Part shown: positions 45,699 through 58,965 of the stretch, in pieces
Layout of the letters: every line of letters starts with the position of its first letter
Numbering within the stretch: position 1 is the stretch's first letter
NCBI GenBank assembly: GCA_018881555.1
Contig: JACAXG010000013.1
Span: forward strand, 9,586,191 to 9,650,190
Direction of reading: 5' to 3'
Source: Amblyornis subalaris
Taxonomy: Eukaryota > Chordata > Aves > Passeriformes > Ptilonorhynchidae
DNA length: 64,000 bases
The notes under the pieces: model-generated
Seen by the model: only the letters and a program-made list of their open reading frames with translations
The model's database searches: none
Told to the model about the DNA's origin: nothing
Program-made: the position numbers and the translations under genes

Positions 45699-45910
45699 CA
45701 TCACAGAATGGTTTGGGTTTGAAGGGTCCTTAAAGATCATCCAGTTCCAACCTCCTGCCATGGGCAGGGACACCTTCCACTAGACCAGGTTGCTCCAAGC
45801 CCTGTCCAACCTGGCCTTGAACACTTCCAGGGATGGGGCAGCTTCTCTGAGCAACCTCTGCCAGGGCCTCACCACCCTCACAGGGAAGAATTTTTTCCTA
45901 ATATCTGTCA
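45699..45910 (-). mobile_element. CR1 LINE 3' fragment, minus orientation
   Basis: Reverse complement of the CR1 3' end: ATCACAGAATGGTTTGGGTT, then CATCCAGTTCCAACCTCCTG, ACCAGGTTGCTCCAAGCCCT and GGAAGAATTTTTTCCTAATA. It is 5'-truncated at the first lines of the 3' region and non-coding. Confidence 0.94.
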
Positions 45911-46737
45911 TAGAGGCTGATGGAGGATCATTACATGCATTTGTACCAAGGTAGCTATTTTCTGTGTAAAAATGTTTACCTTCCAGACCCCTTACCTCAC
46001 CTNTTTAACATGGACCTAGATTTTATTTATTCTAAAAACCTCCACATAATCTGCACACTCAAGGACAGAGCAGAGCTCTTGTGTTTGTATTGGACTGAGG
46101 TGACAGTCTAAGCTGTCCATGTCCACAGCAGGGGTGAGATTGGTCCCTTACACACTATAACACACTGATAATTTTGACATTTTAAATATAATTTTTCTGC
46201 TACAAATTTAGTTCTGTCCTAAATTATTTGGTGCATCCACACATTTCCCTATGAAAATGCCATCTTTCACCTGCAGAGATCCAGAGNACAAGCCCAGAAG
46301 TTCAGGTGGCCTGATGCAATCATGTGTGCCTATGACAGCTTCCAGCACCGGGTTAAACATTTCAAAATGTGGTTTTAATATTTCCCAAGGTACATCCTGC
46401 CCCTTCCTCTCTTTCTGGGCTGTTACAGAAGGGTGCCTCAGATGGGAGCACAGGGACTTTGGCAGCAGATGCTCTGGAAAGTACCTGAGAGCTGAGTCAG
46501 CCCTTGGTGGGGAGAAAGGATGGANACAAAACACAGCACTTGTTTGTCCAACATTGTGCTTTCTTCTCACACCACCTCCATGAGGCAGCTCATGCCTGGC
46601 CCTGGATGGGCTCTTACAAAATGTTTAGGTTATCCCTTCCCAATGGGATCATTGGCTGTGCCTGCCCCATGCTGGGACTGAGCACAACTCTGCACCTCCT
46701 CTTTTGCTGAGACCTCGCAAACCACCTGCAAACAGTT

Positions 46738-46811
46738 GCCACAGGCACCCCCAGACGGACACGTGTGCCACGGTGCCACAGGCACCCCCAGATTGACACG
46801 TGTGCCACGGT
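46738..46811. repeat. 37-bp tandem duplication
   Basis: Two 37-bp copies, differing at two adjacent bases (ACGG versus ATTG), are followed by a third, partial GCCACA. The unit contains GCCACAGGCACCCCCAGA and the palindromic core ACACGTGT. Confidence 0.92.
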
Positions 46812-47310
46812 GCCACAAGTACCTGGCATGGCTGGGTGCATCTCAAGCACCCAAACCCACATCTCACACCAGCCCTGCATCAAGCCCTGTGAGGTCCAAG
46901 GTCCAAGGATGTGTGTGGTATTCCCCAGCTGCTCAAGGGACACTGCTGAGACGAAGGAAAATCNGCTTGTCAGGAGAGATGAGTGAGCTCATCTGCAGTG
47001 CCTACGGACACAGACACCNTGGCCCTCAAAGGTCTGCACCCAAGGTCTCCCTGAATCCCTCCCCAAACACAGGCACTTACCCACAGGCTAAGGAGCAGTT
47101 CCTTAGACCATGGTTCAGCAGAACCACTGTTCTCCAGACCCACAGCAAACACAATACGAGCAACAGAGTAACCAGAATGTTCTTTTCATTCTTTTCTTGC
47201 ATAAAGCAAACATACAGATACACAGCACAGCGACTGCTGGAGACAATATGTACCAGGTANAGGCATCTAAAATATACACACACACACTGAAATGTTGTTT
47301 GGCTTCATTA

Positions 47311-47410
47311 GAATCACAGAACTACAAAATGGTTTGNGTTAGAAGGGACCTTAGAGCTCATCCAGTTCCACCCCCCAGCCGTGGGCAGGGACACCTCCAC
47401 ACAGCAGGTT
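47311..47410 (-). mobile_element. CR1 LINE 3' terminal fragment, minus orientation
   Basis: About 100 bp read as the reverse complement of the CR1 tail (GAATCACAGAACTACAAAAT, AGAAGGGACCTTAGAGCTCA, GTGGGCAGGGACACCTCC). One N at 47337. Confidence 0.9.
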
Positions 47411-47589
47411 ACCTGTTACCTCGAGCAATCTGAAGGCATGTTCACAATGAGCACAGACAGTGCAAAGTTTCTACTCCGATATTCTCTTTATAGAACAGAA
47501 GCCAATGCGCTGGTTCCACATTCCAGCTGCGCTCGCAGGAAAGATCTGAAACTCAGCGAAGCAGGACTTCTGCCTATCACAGCCTGAAG

Positions 47590-48090
47590 AGTTCTCAGTG
47601 CACTCCCCAGTGTCGGAGGCGATTCCCATCTCTCACCTGGTCGGCACAGCCCCGGGATGTGCCGGGGGCCGCCGGCGGCTCCGCGGGCATCGCGGCTGCG
47701 GGGTGGCTGTCACGGGCTGGCCGCTGCCCTGGTTTATGGCCCTCCNGTGCACGGCAGCGGCACAGTGGCGCTGGAGAAGGGAAGCAAACAGTGGGCTGGG
47801 CTGTTTGATTATCTCACCAGTCAATCATTAACGGCGGGGCTGTTTCTGCCTGAGCTGTTGGCCGGCGGCCACGGCTCCCACGTGGGCACGACTGAAAAAT
47901 TCCGTGAAAACGCTGCCAAGGCCACAGAGGAGAGAGCAGGTGAGGCCTCTCCGCCCCGCAACCCGATGCACTCCTGCGCATCCCACCGGGATGTCGCCGC
48001 CCCAGCAGCATCCCTGACTCTGCTGCACCTTGTCCCTGCTGTCCCCAGCGCGGGGTCACAGCGCACTGGCCGAGAGCCCTCGCGCTGGGG
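47590..48090. promoter_or_regulatory. GC/CpG-rich patch, candidate promoter
   Basis: An isolated CpG-rich block lies in an AT-rich interval. On the minus strand it holds a strong donor (GCCGACCAG|GTGAGA, exon end 47637); on the plus strand it holds another (GAGAGCAG|GTGAGG, exon end 47939). A CATAAA box lies near 47735 on the minus strand. It could be the distal SHROOM1 promoter, 9 kb from the 38586 acceptor, or that of an unknown transcript. Confidence 0.4.
47637..47690 (-). other. candidate distal SHROOM1 first-exon segment
   Basis: From the ATG at 47690 to the donor after 47637 the minus strand is open for 18 codons (MPAEPPAAPGTSRGCADQ) and ends in phase 0. If spliced to the weaker acceptor just before 38511 it would be in frame with SHROOM1 ([11 protein letters not shown]); if spliced to 38586 it ends at an early stop and would be leader. 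Both are inference; there is no homology support. Confidence 0.25.
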
Positions 48091-51000
48091 CAGCCGAGAA
48101 GCACTGCTAGACAAAAATTAATTAAATCCAATTGAAAGTAGTTAGATTTAATCCAACGAAGTAGTTAGATTTGATTTTCTTAGAAGATTATGTACTGTTT
48201 TCTGAGGGGGAGAGAAAAGGGTTGTACAGTAAAAGTTAATGCAGCTCGAGGCAACTCTGGAGCTGTGTTTTATGTGCTACAGGTTTTGTTTTGTGGGGCT
48301 TTTTAATTATTTTTAAGTATTTTGTTCATAAAAGAGCACAGAAGGCACACAGATTGAGGCTTTCATCTGCTTTGTGTGACTCTGAATCAACTCAAGCCTC
48401 TGCAGTAAATTCTTTCTGCCTCCAAATATATGTGATGAAGCCTGATATATTTTATAATGGGCTTATCTAGTGAGATGAATTCCCGCTAGTTTCCAGCTGG
48501 GCTTAAAAAATAAGCTGATTTTGTGCCACTATTTTTTCCCTCAAACTAAGCTGGATAATGCCATGCAGGCTACAGCTCTATGATTTGTTATGTATTGTCT
48601 CTCAAGGGAAAACTGGGCACTCCTTCCACATTTCCTACAAGAATAATCTGCTCATCTGTGGCTATGTTGTTTTTAGATGTTGGGAAGGAGAAAAGTGGTC
48701 TCCAGTGGGACACCGACCGAGCCTTTGGGTTNTGCCTGGCCTCACCCTGCTCTCCTGTAAGGCTGTGCCAACGCCATCACAGGGAGCTTGGAACTGGCTT
48801 TGCTGCAGAGCAGCTGGAGAGCACAAGGATCATTTTATTGGTAAACTCTCAAACCACTTCTCCCGTGTGTGAAGAGCCTCTGGAATACCATTCACTGATG
48901 ATTCATTTAATCCATGTTTGAGGTTTTTCTGTGAGCAACAACCTAGGCTCCTCTTCAAAACCCTGTATACGGCTAGCCCATCCCGCAGCCCAGTTTTTTT
49001 TCACCAACACATAATGTGATCAGTGACTCCCCAAGTATGGAGAAGGGCTCCTGGGAAGTTACTCAGTAACTAACTCGGTGTTTAGTCATTGCATTAAATC
49101 CTGTTTTCACCCCGCAGTGACATGGTATCTGATCAAGTGTTCTGCAATAGGAGCAAGGGAACATTTCCAGCAGTCTGAGAAATGAGAAGGGAAAAAATCC
49201 TGTACGGTGGGAGAAAGGCAAACCTGAGCAATCCTCCTGCCAGGGGATGAGCAGAGCTCTGGTTTGGGGGCAGAGCTGGCGACTCCAGTGGTGCCTCCTC
49301 TGGGCAGGAACTTCTGTGCATTCCCTTTGCCACTGCAACGTTTGTGCAGCTCTGTCAGAGAATGGCCAGTTTGGTAGAGAGCTGCAGACAAGCCTGGCCC
49401 CAGTCCTACAGGAATAACCAAAGTTCCAGCACACCACATGAGAAAATAGAGGAAGTCAAAGCCATCATTCCCACCCTGCACCTCAGAGGGTTAATTCACC
49501 AACTCCTGCCTCTCCCAGGACACGAACAGCTGAACCCTGAGCAGAGCTATTCACTGTGGAGAGTTTGGTTTGGCTCTGGGATTTGTCACAGATCTTTGTA
49601 AGGTTTGGCCCTTATATAAGGAGATTTTTTAAAGACATTTCAACACATCAAAACTGAGAGTGTCCAGACTTTTCCAGACACAGCACAGTGCCCAACTTCT
49701 GTCTGTGTGAGAGAACTATGCAGACATCCAAGTTCAAGGGCCCTTACATGAAGTGTCTCTTGTGTGTAAATTGGGGATGAACAGCACTCTTCTTACCACA
49801 CTGTTGTCAGGATAAACCCATTAAAAACTGTGGGACTCTTGAAAACAAACACAATCCCCTCCTAACCTGAGGGTGCTGAAAGCCTCTGAGAGGTGCAGAG
49901 TGTTAGCAAATCACTTGAAACTGCAAAACTGCAAAGCCTCGGGAAAACAGGCCTGTCACCAGAGTGTCACCAAACCTGAGCTCTAAATCGACAGAAGTTT
50001 CACCAGTAACTTGCACTAATACACAGCACTGTATGATAATAGCATTCACTAATTATAAAATTATTGCCAGCTATAAACCACANGTTCCAAGTGCTCCTCC
50101 TCACTTATAAACCAGTTGCCTTGTAAAGAAGTTATTTAATACTTCATATGGTCTGCAGCTCTAATGGTGTGTATCTGACAGGGGCAAATTGTTCCAAGGC
50201 TGGATGCCAGGAGGGCTCTGCAGCCACCCTCACACATGGAACTCTGGGCAGAGCTAAGGGGAGCAGGCGAGGGCTCCTCTAGGGCCCCGACTGTCACAGT
50301 CAATCCACGTGTCACAAGTAAGCAATTAAACCTTCCTACTGCCTTACATAAAGTGCTGTATATTTGGGCTGAATAATTGCCCTTTGCTCTATCCTTGGAT
50401 TCAACCACAGGGTAAGATGTTTAATGACTAATAACAACTGAATGAGATGTGATGGGGACACCCCCAAAGAGAGGATTTACAGCTGCCCTTGGCAATTAAA
50501 AACACTGGAACACATTAGTGTCAGAGAATGTGACAGAACCAAGGCAGAAACCTCACCCCTGTGCCAGCCACGAGCCCTCCACCGTGCATTTCTCACCACT
50601 AGGAAACAGCCAAAGTATTCTCAGGAGGTTTACAAATCACAAAGTTTGCTTAGGTTTGCTATTGATAAACTTTTGGCAATAATAATAAACAGGGTTAAGA
50701 GTTAATACAAACAAAGGATTTTGCCAAAACGACAGAGCTGAGGTTCATTCTGCTTGTACTTTGATACCTAAACCTTTAGAGTACATTGACGTGTTTTCAA
50801 ACTTTTCTTCACACCCAGAAGTATTGATATGCATGGTGGATTTCTTAATTGAAAGCTAAGACTTTCAGGGAAGGCTTGAATTTTTACAGCTGGTGCTTTC
50901 AGAGATGCATAAAATCTCGTGACACCCCTGATAACGATGCCAGTGGTTGCCATCAGCACGGCTTTCACTTCCAAGCACTGCCACAGTCACTGCACAAAAC

Positions 51001-54000
51001 TGCTTGCAAGGAGAAAAGCAATAATTAGGATTATGGGACAAAGTTTGCCTCTTAATGCTACTTTACAGATTTTCTGCCTAATCTGCGCTGTGCTGGGATG
51101 TGTCTTGCACTCATGTGCAGCTCCTGAAGGCAGGAGCCTACAGTTCTGGATAAAAACTGCCAACATCAGCCCTCAACACAACCAGGGGAGGTGTCTGCTC
51201 CCCGTTCGCTGGCACCCTGCATTCTGCCACTGCCCTTTAGTGCCAGAGGGAATGGTGCCAACACCACGGAAATATGGACAGGCAGCAGGGACAGCAGAGA
51301 AAATCAACATCAGAATAATTTCCCGTGGCTGTGACTGACAGTCTTCTCTCATAGAGCCCCAAATACACCAAACCATCACTGGTTGAACCCCATAAGGCAG
51401 AATAAAGTAAACCCCAGTGAAGAGACATGGTCAGGGCTGGCCAAGCCTCCCGAGCCCTGGAGGGCTGTTTCCAGCACTTCTGCCTTCCCAGCCTTTTTTA
51501 CCAGGTGTTGGAAAGCGCAGTCCAAAGGGGAAGCAACACAAATAGCAAATGCTGCTCATAAACCCTCCCATCACCCAGAGATCTGTTACCTCTCAGGGTT
51601 ATTTTCATTCCTTGACATCAGCTGGGATACAGATGGCTGTGCAGTTACTCNCTGCAGAACTAGGTCAGTGGCAGCACAGATAGGAAGGAAAAATAAAAAT
51701 CCTGAGGTTTAGCCGCCAAACGCATCCAAGTAACAGCAGCCTAATGGACAAAATAATATCCCTGCGAGATCTCATCAACCCCAGAGTCCACAGATGTGGC
51801 TGCCCTACCCAGTGACCACCCCAGCTAGCAGGGCAGAAGGCTAAGGCAGTGTCATTACAAACACATATTCATTATTTTTTCACTAGAATCCAATAATTCC
51901 TACAGGAGTTAATCCTTATGCATGACCTTATAACAAACATAACTAACCTTTTTTTTACATTGCCTATTATCTAGTTAATTGGTAATAGTTTATAGAAGAA
52001 AGGTTAACAAAGTCACTGCTATTGTTCTAAGTCATCCTGATGTTCCATGGATCAAAGACAGGTCCCCATGTTCCTTCAGTCCCTGGTTTAATACAAAATG
52101 TTCTGCAGCCAAAGCAACTTAGAGGAGTTTCCTTTCCTCATGCTCCTTCCAAGGCTGGTTTCCCAATTCCCAGCACTATAAGCACTTGGAAGGAAAAGGG
52201 TTTTTTTTTGGCGGCAGTGTGGAGCAGAAGGAAGCAGCTGTGTGCTGGGGAAAGCACACTTGCCAAAAACTACGTTAAACTGATGTGGCTGCTTTTAGTC
52301 ACGTAAATCTTCACTGGGAATTTTGACTGAGTAAGGTTACAGGGTTTGTTCCTGGTAAAATATATAACGGTAGATCTTTAGGTGAGAACAATCAAATCAT
52401 ATCTGCAAGCCTCATTAGAAAAGTAAGCAAATATTTAGCCAACCAAGTTTTGTTTTTCCATCTGAAACCATGTTGTGAGCACATTTGAAAACTACACCCG
52501 CAGTGTCTGAGCTCTTTGAACCCACTGGAAAATCTTCAGAGAATATCTCCTCACACAGCACTGGGACATTTCACTTTCTGAATCGAGGGACTGTACCAGC
52601 TTGGATAAGTGGTTTTAATTTTACTGTTTAATATTGTTTTTCAGAGCAGCTGAACTTAATTTCATATGGCTCATAGATCACCAGTGATCCCTGCACCTCA
52701 GAGCAGAATCTGCTCAAGACATTTAAATGGAAATGAATCCTGGTTGCTGCCAGAGGGGGAGACAGTGCCTTCAAACTGTCTCCCACATCCCCCACACTGG
52801 CCTTGCTGCAGCTCTAGTACTTGGACTCTGCTGGGTTGGTTCAGTTTGCTGATCTTGCAGAAGCTGATCAGGGTTTTTATTTCGTATTCTGATGTTTTAT
52901 TGAGCTGAAAGGGTTAATGAAGGAACTGAGGGAATGTTGAGTCAACATCAGGAGAGAGGAGAGAGGAGAGTGCTGCCGAGCTTCCTCGAANATGAAAAAG
53001 AGTGTGGGCATGAAACATAAAAAGCACTGGGGCCTGTCCCTCCAGCCTGGGATCACCTGAGCTCATTGCAGAGCTGTGTACCTGAACATGGGTGTGTATC
53101 CAGCACTCTGCCATCAAACAGAGATTTACCAGAAATCTGCTTTGAGCCTCATACTGATTCCACTCAAATCTACGGCAAAACTCTTTCTTTAAATGAAAGA
53201 GCCTTCAAGAAAGAAACAGGGCATTTTGTTTGGGGAATGTGTCACTCATCAGAAGTTGTACACTTTCATTTTTCCACAGGTATTTATAGAACCAGAATTT
53301 AAACACAACCTGTCACTACACTTAAAAAATGTGTTCAGGAAGCATACTTGCAGCCAGGTATTAAAAGAGTAGCACAGACTGCAAAGAAACATCTCCCATA
53401 GGAAGGATGATGTGTTTGTTTCTTTAGGCATTGTAAAATGCCAGAGAAGTAAGAAGAGAGGGACATCGTGGCTCCCTTGGGACAAGGGTCTGGCTGAAGA
53501 GCAGCGATGCCAGCTGCTGCCTGCTTTTGTCATCAGGTATGTGCTGCTCTCCTCTGCACTTAGACAAACAAATCCCAAGGGGGGCTCCTGTCGGGCTGTC
53601 GCTCCAGTTACACGGGGAGGCAGCAGCCGGCCCCTGCTTTCCCTCACAGCGCTCCCGCACAACGGGGCTTTGTTACAGGAGGTGAATAAATCATGTGGTC
53701 ATTAGATGTCGTAAAGAAAAGGGAGCATTACACGATTAAGTTCCAGATACAGAGCAGGGCAGCTCTGCCACGGTCCCAAACAAACCTAGGGACAGCCATG
53801 AAGCCGCGGCCTCAGCAGTGGGGGGACTTGGGGCAAAAATTACAGGGGGATAACAGAGATACAGAACGTGAAGGTGTGGGCTTTGAGTACAGTTCTGCTC
53901 AGAATAATGATTGGTAACAGGTATTTCTTTCTTACGTGCTTTTGTTTTCTGCAGTGGAGCTTCTAAATGTATAAACCCAGCAGGATCTGAACCTATGCCT

Positions 54001-54016
54001 CTGCAATGTGGACTTC
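48091..54016. other. intergenic DNA between SHROOM1 and SLU7, middle part
   Basis: No gene, RNA gene or recognised transposon. Features are limited to small purine-rich repeats (GAGAGAG near 52955-52970) and short open frames without domains. Confidence 0.5.
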
Positions 54017-54165
54017 TCCATCCTGGAAGTGTTCAAGGCCAAGGCTGGACGAGGCTTGGAGCAGCCTGGTCTAGAGGAAGGTGTCCCTGCTCAGGGCAGG
54101 GAGGGTGAAGCTAGATATCTTTAAGGTCTCTTCCAAGTCAAAGCATTCTGTGATTCCATGAATGT
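54017..54165 (+). mobile_element. CR1 LINE 3' fragment, plus orientation
   Basis: Begins within the CR1 3' region (TCCATCCTGGAAGTGTTCAA), continues through TTAAGGTCTCTTCCAAGTCA and ends in ATTCTGTGATTCCATGA. About 150 bp, truncated. A run of about 18 A follows at 54175-54191, after a 10-bp spacer, so it is not a typical CR1 tail. Confidence 0.93.
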
Positions 54166-54191
54166 AGCTTTTGCAAAAAAAAAAAAAAAAA

Positions 54192-57100
54192 TCGGTCTGT
54201 CTCCCAGTGCAACTTGAGCACATATTTTCACAAGTAAAAGCAATATTATTCTAATAATCAAACACTACAGAGGGTCTCAGAAGGCTCCAAGCAAACCTGG
54301 CTCATTAATCACAGAACATTCACATGTGGTGTTAGTTTGGCCAGGAGTCTGGAAATGCCAGTTAATCATTTAAATTTTGGAGTTTCCTGAACTTCAGAAG
54401 GCATTGGAATGACAGAATGATATCAAAGCCGTTTTACATTTAATATTTTAGGAAGCACACATTTTCTTTTCTATGAGACATTTCTGCTGATAAAAACCTT
54501 ATCCTGCAAGCCGTGCACAATGGAAATTTCCCAACAGCTTTTGGAAGAGTTTTCACTATGGAAAAAACTCAGGAACAAATTTCAAGATGCTTTTCATGTG
54601 GTAAAGTTGTAAGAAGTTATTAACAGGAAACAGGAAGCACACAAGGTGTCAGTTCTGAAATTCCTATGAGTGGATATACAAGATGCTACAATTGAGCTCT
54701 GCTTTTTAAATTTAATATTACATTTGTTAAAAGAAGCAATTTTCCTAGATACACAATGTGAAATTCTATTAGTCTCATCTAATGATGGCAACTGACTTAC
54801 AAACCTGGAAAAGGTTTCTTTTTTATTCAATATGTGCAAATTCTCTTTGTTTTACCATTCTGTTTTATATAATTTAAGCAAAATTACTTGCAGTGTACAC
54901 ACATATAAATAAAGGTGCTTTGAACTCAACACTTCTCAGATACAGAGCTGAGGAAAGCTACTCCAGGGAGAGATTTGGGGCTACACAGCTGTTTAGCCAC
55001 TTTCATGAAGTAAGTTAATGGCGAAAGGGAGCAAGTTGTTTATTTCCAGTTCCCTGCCCTATTGACCAGACCAGATTTCCCATGTTAGATAACTGTGCCC
55101 TAGGCGAGCTTTTGGGGGGTGTTGACAGGGTCACTTCAGGTTATGGTCGCAGATTTTTAAGCCCAAGAGACCCAAGAGTACCACGAGCAAGCTCAAATTC
55201 CATTGGTGTGTTAGAAGAGATTGAAGTGAGCCTCCCTAACCCCCCCCCGAGACACCTCTGAAACACCACCAAAGCAACTGCACAAACCGTGCTGCTTACC
55301 ACGGAGCCGCGTGGGATCGAGGCGTCTCCTCTGCGCTGGTGCTTGGGGTCTGCCGTGGGGAAAGGCGAGCAGCTGGTGCCGGAGGAAGGGCAGGGAGGGA
55401 CTGACACGTCCCAGAGCCGCTCACATCCTTGTCCTTCTGAGCTTGGCTCTGGTTCTGCATCTGCTGGATACGCGGGGCTGCTCAGCCCTGGCTGGGAAGC
55501 TCCACATGGCAGAAACATTAGCTGAGCTTCCCGAGGAACAGATGCTGCTGACCGAGAGAGTCAGAGCCTCCAGCTAATCAGCTTGCTTCAGTCAAGGGTT
55601 TGCAGGGAATTCTCATGACACTGGAACTGGAAACTCAAAATTTTGCACCGGTAGAAGCGCCAGAGATGTGAACCTTGCCAGCCAAGATCTGCCTGGAGCT
55701 GCTTTTTGGCATTGTCCCATCACAGGCACCTTCAGTTTGACAAATGAATTGGTTAAGCAAGAATTGCTTCGATTCACATCAGAAATCACTTTTTCAGCTT
55801 ATCTACACAAAATTTCAAAGTACAAGATCTTGTTTTGTGCCAAATAAAGTATTCCAATTCCCCCCCAAATCAACCCTTTTTCCCCCCAAGGTATTCAGGA
55901 CATGCAAAACCATCAATGACCAAACTGTGGACATGGACAGCAGTGTAACCAACAGCCAGTAACTTGGCAAGGGCTGCAAAACACAGCTGAAACGGAGACA
56001 GGTTTTTGGGTGCTTAACTCCTGGTAAGGCCTCTTAGTAGCACTGGAGGTAGCTAAAGCAGCAGACACCATGAGGACAGAACTCTTACCCTGTGATCTTA
56101 CAATAAATTGTCTTGGAGCTCCTACAAACGGTCTCCAGCAGCAGGGCCAGCTGAAGGAACAGGAGGGAGGCAGGGACAGGAGCAAACCGCACACCTGCCA
56201 CAAGCCAAACGACCACACTAGGCCTGGATTAGACAGAAATAAAAATTGTATGTCTGATCTTAAGCTGGAAGGAGCCTTGAATGGGACCCCCGACAGAAGC
56301 CAAGCTGTTCTGGGTTGGAGAGCTCGACAGAGCAGTTTGGAGAACTGAGACACTGCTCATTTCTCAGGACCATTTTGACAGTGTCAGTAACTTACAAGAT
56401 AATGCTTGGGTTTCTGCAACATATGGTGAAACGTAAGTAATTCTTGTGTCTTCTACAAATGGGCCCGTAAAAATGGCTTGTGATATTTTAGATACCAGAA
56501 AATTCAACTGTAGCAATAAACATGCAGCCTGGTGTGACCATTTCAAAGGCAGAACAGCAAATCCCAGTGATTAGCTTAATGCAGATTAGTCATAGAAATC
56601 TGACAAACCCTTGGGTCAAACCTTTACATTTTACAGGCTTTGAGATTATCACAAAATTCACCTCAAAGAGTATTTTACTATCTAACCCATTTGTTCCACA
56701 AGCCATGGAAAGGTTGTTGAAAATCTAAAAATAAGTATTTGTCATTTTTTATTAATAACTTTTTTCCATACAAAAATCCCCTGCTGATTTATATTATCAT
56801 AAAAATAATTAACATGAAACATTTGCCTCAAAGAAGGACTGAAATTTTATTAGACACAGGTTCAGTGGACAGCCCAATGCACAATTACTCCTGGACAGAT
56901 AAACAGCAAAAAGATTATTTTTAAATTCTGATCACACTCCATCCCTGTTCTTGAAGAAGCCTGTATAGTAACAGGGGCAGGTGCAGAAAAGTTCATGATC
57001 CAAGAAATAATCTTACATAGTTCCATGCATGGAATGCTGAACCAAGAATAAACTCCCAAAGAGGANAGATGTCACTTCGTATTTGTGATGAAAACCAGAC

Positions 57101-58470
57101 AGGTTTGTGTATTCCTGAAAGGTTCTGAGTGTATCAGCATCGCTTCACATTTCCTGCTATTTATTCTGACAAATATTTATCCATCTGACTGGAATATTCC
57201 AGCTGGTGGTATATTCACAAGTTTTTTAAAATCATCAGATAAAAGTTCCAGCTGTTAGAGAACAAGTCTCAGGATAACACACTGTCCTCTCAAGGTTAAA
57301 AGAAGTCCCTGACAATCCTTTGTGAAACAGAAGCTCTCTTCCTTTACAGTTCAGACCGAAGATGTGGCAAGGATCAACTATTGCCCCAAGTGCTTGGGTT
57401 TGACTCACTGGTGAAATCTAAGTATTCTAAATTCAGGACTGAATTTAAATCCCTGAACAATCACTCTGCATAAATTCAGTAGAGACTTGATGTATTAAAG
57501 TTTCCATGCAGTCAATCCACAGCATACAAAGTCAGTCTGGAAATTTCCTTTGTGCTATTTCCTGTGTTATTTCTGAACTGCCTCTTCTATAAATAATCAA
57601 ATCTTTTAGACTTAACCTTTTTTAGACTTAACTGCAAATTTTAGGAAGGTATGTAAATAACTCAAGGAACCCTCCTCACAGCTCCTCTTCCCTCAAACTG
57701 AACTTGGCACTGACCAAGCCAACAGCAGTTGCAGTGGGAGGCATCCTGGCACAACCTCAGGTGCTACAGCCCTGAGAAGTTCTCAGTTCAAATCAGCTAA
57801 TTCAGAGTTTGTATTTATTGTGTGCCAAAGAATCTCTGTCAGACAATAAATACCCAACCTAAAATTTTGATCACCAATGAGAATATCACATATAGTGTTA
57901 ATAATACAGAACTACATTGCAGACCAGTGCAGAATTGCCAGCATTAGCTACGAAACACTCAGTCCTCAAAGCAGCTGTGACATCACACACAGGACACTGA
58001 AATGGATGTTTTCTGTGTGTGACCATTTGTGGAAAAGTGCAGTTTTTCCCTAGACAGACAGTTTAAGCTGTAACAGAAATAATTCCCAAGCCTTCCCCGT
58101 CTAAAGTCATGCTGTGCAGTTTTTTACCCAGTTCTTCAACTATTAATAGATAAAAGGGGAAAACTCCCAGTTTAAGGACTAATATTGCCAAATACAAAGC
58201 AGATGCTGCTTGGTGTTATCACAAGGTATTAGAGCCTGACACTTTGTGTCACACCATGTAACAGGATACTGTTATCAAAAAGAAAACCAAAGAACTCAGA
58301 TCTTTGCAACTGAAATTTATATGGAAATACATCTGCAGAAACAATTGGAATTTAAAAGCTCTTACAGGCAGCTTCTCCTAACCCTTTCATTTAAAAGGCT
58401 AGACAGCACTTAAGATCTTTATATTAATTTAACCAAAACTGTACAAAGCAATCAATTTTTACACTTCCAA
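54192..58470. other. intergenic DNA downstream of SLU7
   Basis: No confident gene. A GC-rich patch at 55.25-55.52 kb has a minus-strand donor (GGCTCCGTG|GTAAGC near 55300). A block at 55913-56353 is open for 146 codons on the minus strand but reads like no known protein. Part of the right end could be SLU7 3' UTR if a more distal poly(A) signal is used. Confidence 0.45.
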
Positions 58471-58474
58471 AATA

Positions 58475-58965
58475 CTATAGTGATCAAGAAACTTTATTAT
58501 TTTAAAGCCATGGAATAGGTAGCTCCCTTTACAAATAAGAAGCTCTAGTAGTTGTATTAAGTTTTTTGTCAACAATTTTTGCTCTATATTGACACCTGCT
58601 GACCATTTGAGTAGTCAGTTTTACTGGATCACTTTATCCACATATTAGTTGGCCAAATAAAATACAGAATTCCAGTCAGATCTTTTCTCCTTCAAGAATT
58701 TACAGAGGAGGTGTATGTATTTTACCTACACGTTATATATGTGTGTGTATGTACGTGCCTGTATTTGTGTACATACACACATTTACAAAACTGCTCTAAG
58801 TACTGGACTGCTCACGTCTGCTGGAAGAAGCTTTCACAAACCCCTCNGGGGCGAAAAAGGTTTCTGCCATTTCTGGCATTTTAGACTTGCAAGGGAAGCA
58901 AGTGTCCAGAGAGTTGTAAACAAGTATGAAAAAAGCCTCGTGCACTGGAATGATGTTCCCTGTGA
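58475..58965 (-). other. SLU7: SLU7 3' UTR
   Basis: AT-rich sequence follows the stop codon to a canonical AATAAA at 58493-58498 (minus strand). A TG/CA-type dinucleotide-rich stretch lies at 58710-58790. Other AATAAA words exist further left, so a longer UTR is possible. Confidence 0.55.
58493..58498 (-). terminator. SLU7: candidate poly(A) signal of SLU7
   Basis: AATAAA on the minus strand about 470 bp after the SLU7 stop. Downstream GT-richness is weak, so this is one of several candidates. Confidence 0.4.

Noticed and set aside
47657..48121. A 154-codon plus-strand gene
   Set aside because: It is composition-driven, lacks a domain, and overlaps a plausible splice donor; kept only as a candidate promoter region.
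49610..49621. CCTTATATAAGG palindrome as an SRF CArG box
   Set aside because: It has eight A/T bases between the CC and GG rather than six, so it does not fit the consensus.
55913..56353. A 146-codon minus-strand frame, or a solo LTR suggested by an internal AATAAA
   Set aside because: No terminal inverted TG...CA, target-site duplication or primer-binding site could be made out, and the protein reading resembles nothing known.
38587..58474. GDF9, UQCRQ, LEAP2 or C1QTNF2 exons expected from human neighbours
   Set aside because: No cystine-knot, collagen Gly-X-Y or C1q coding sequence was found on either strand.
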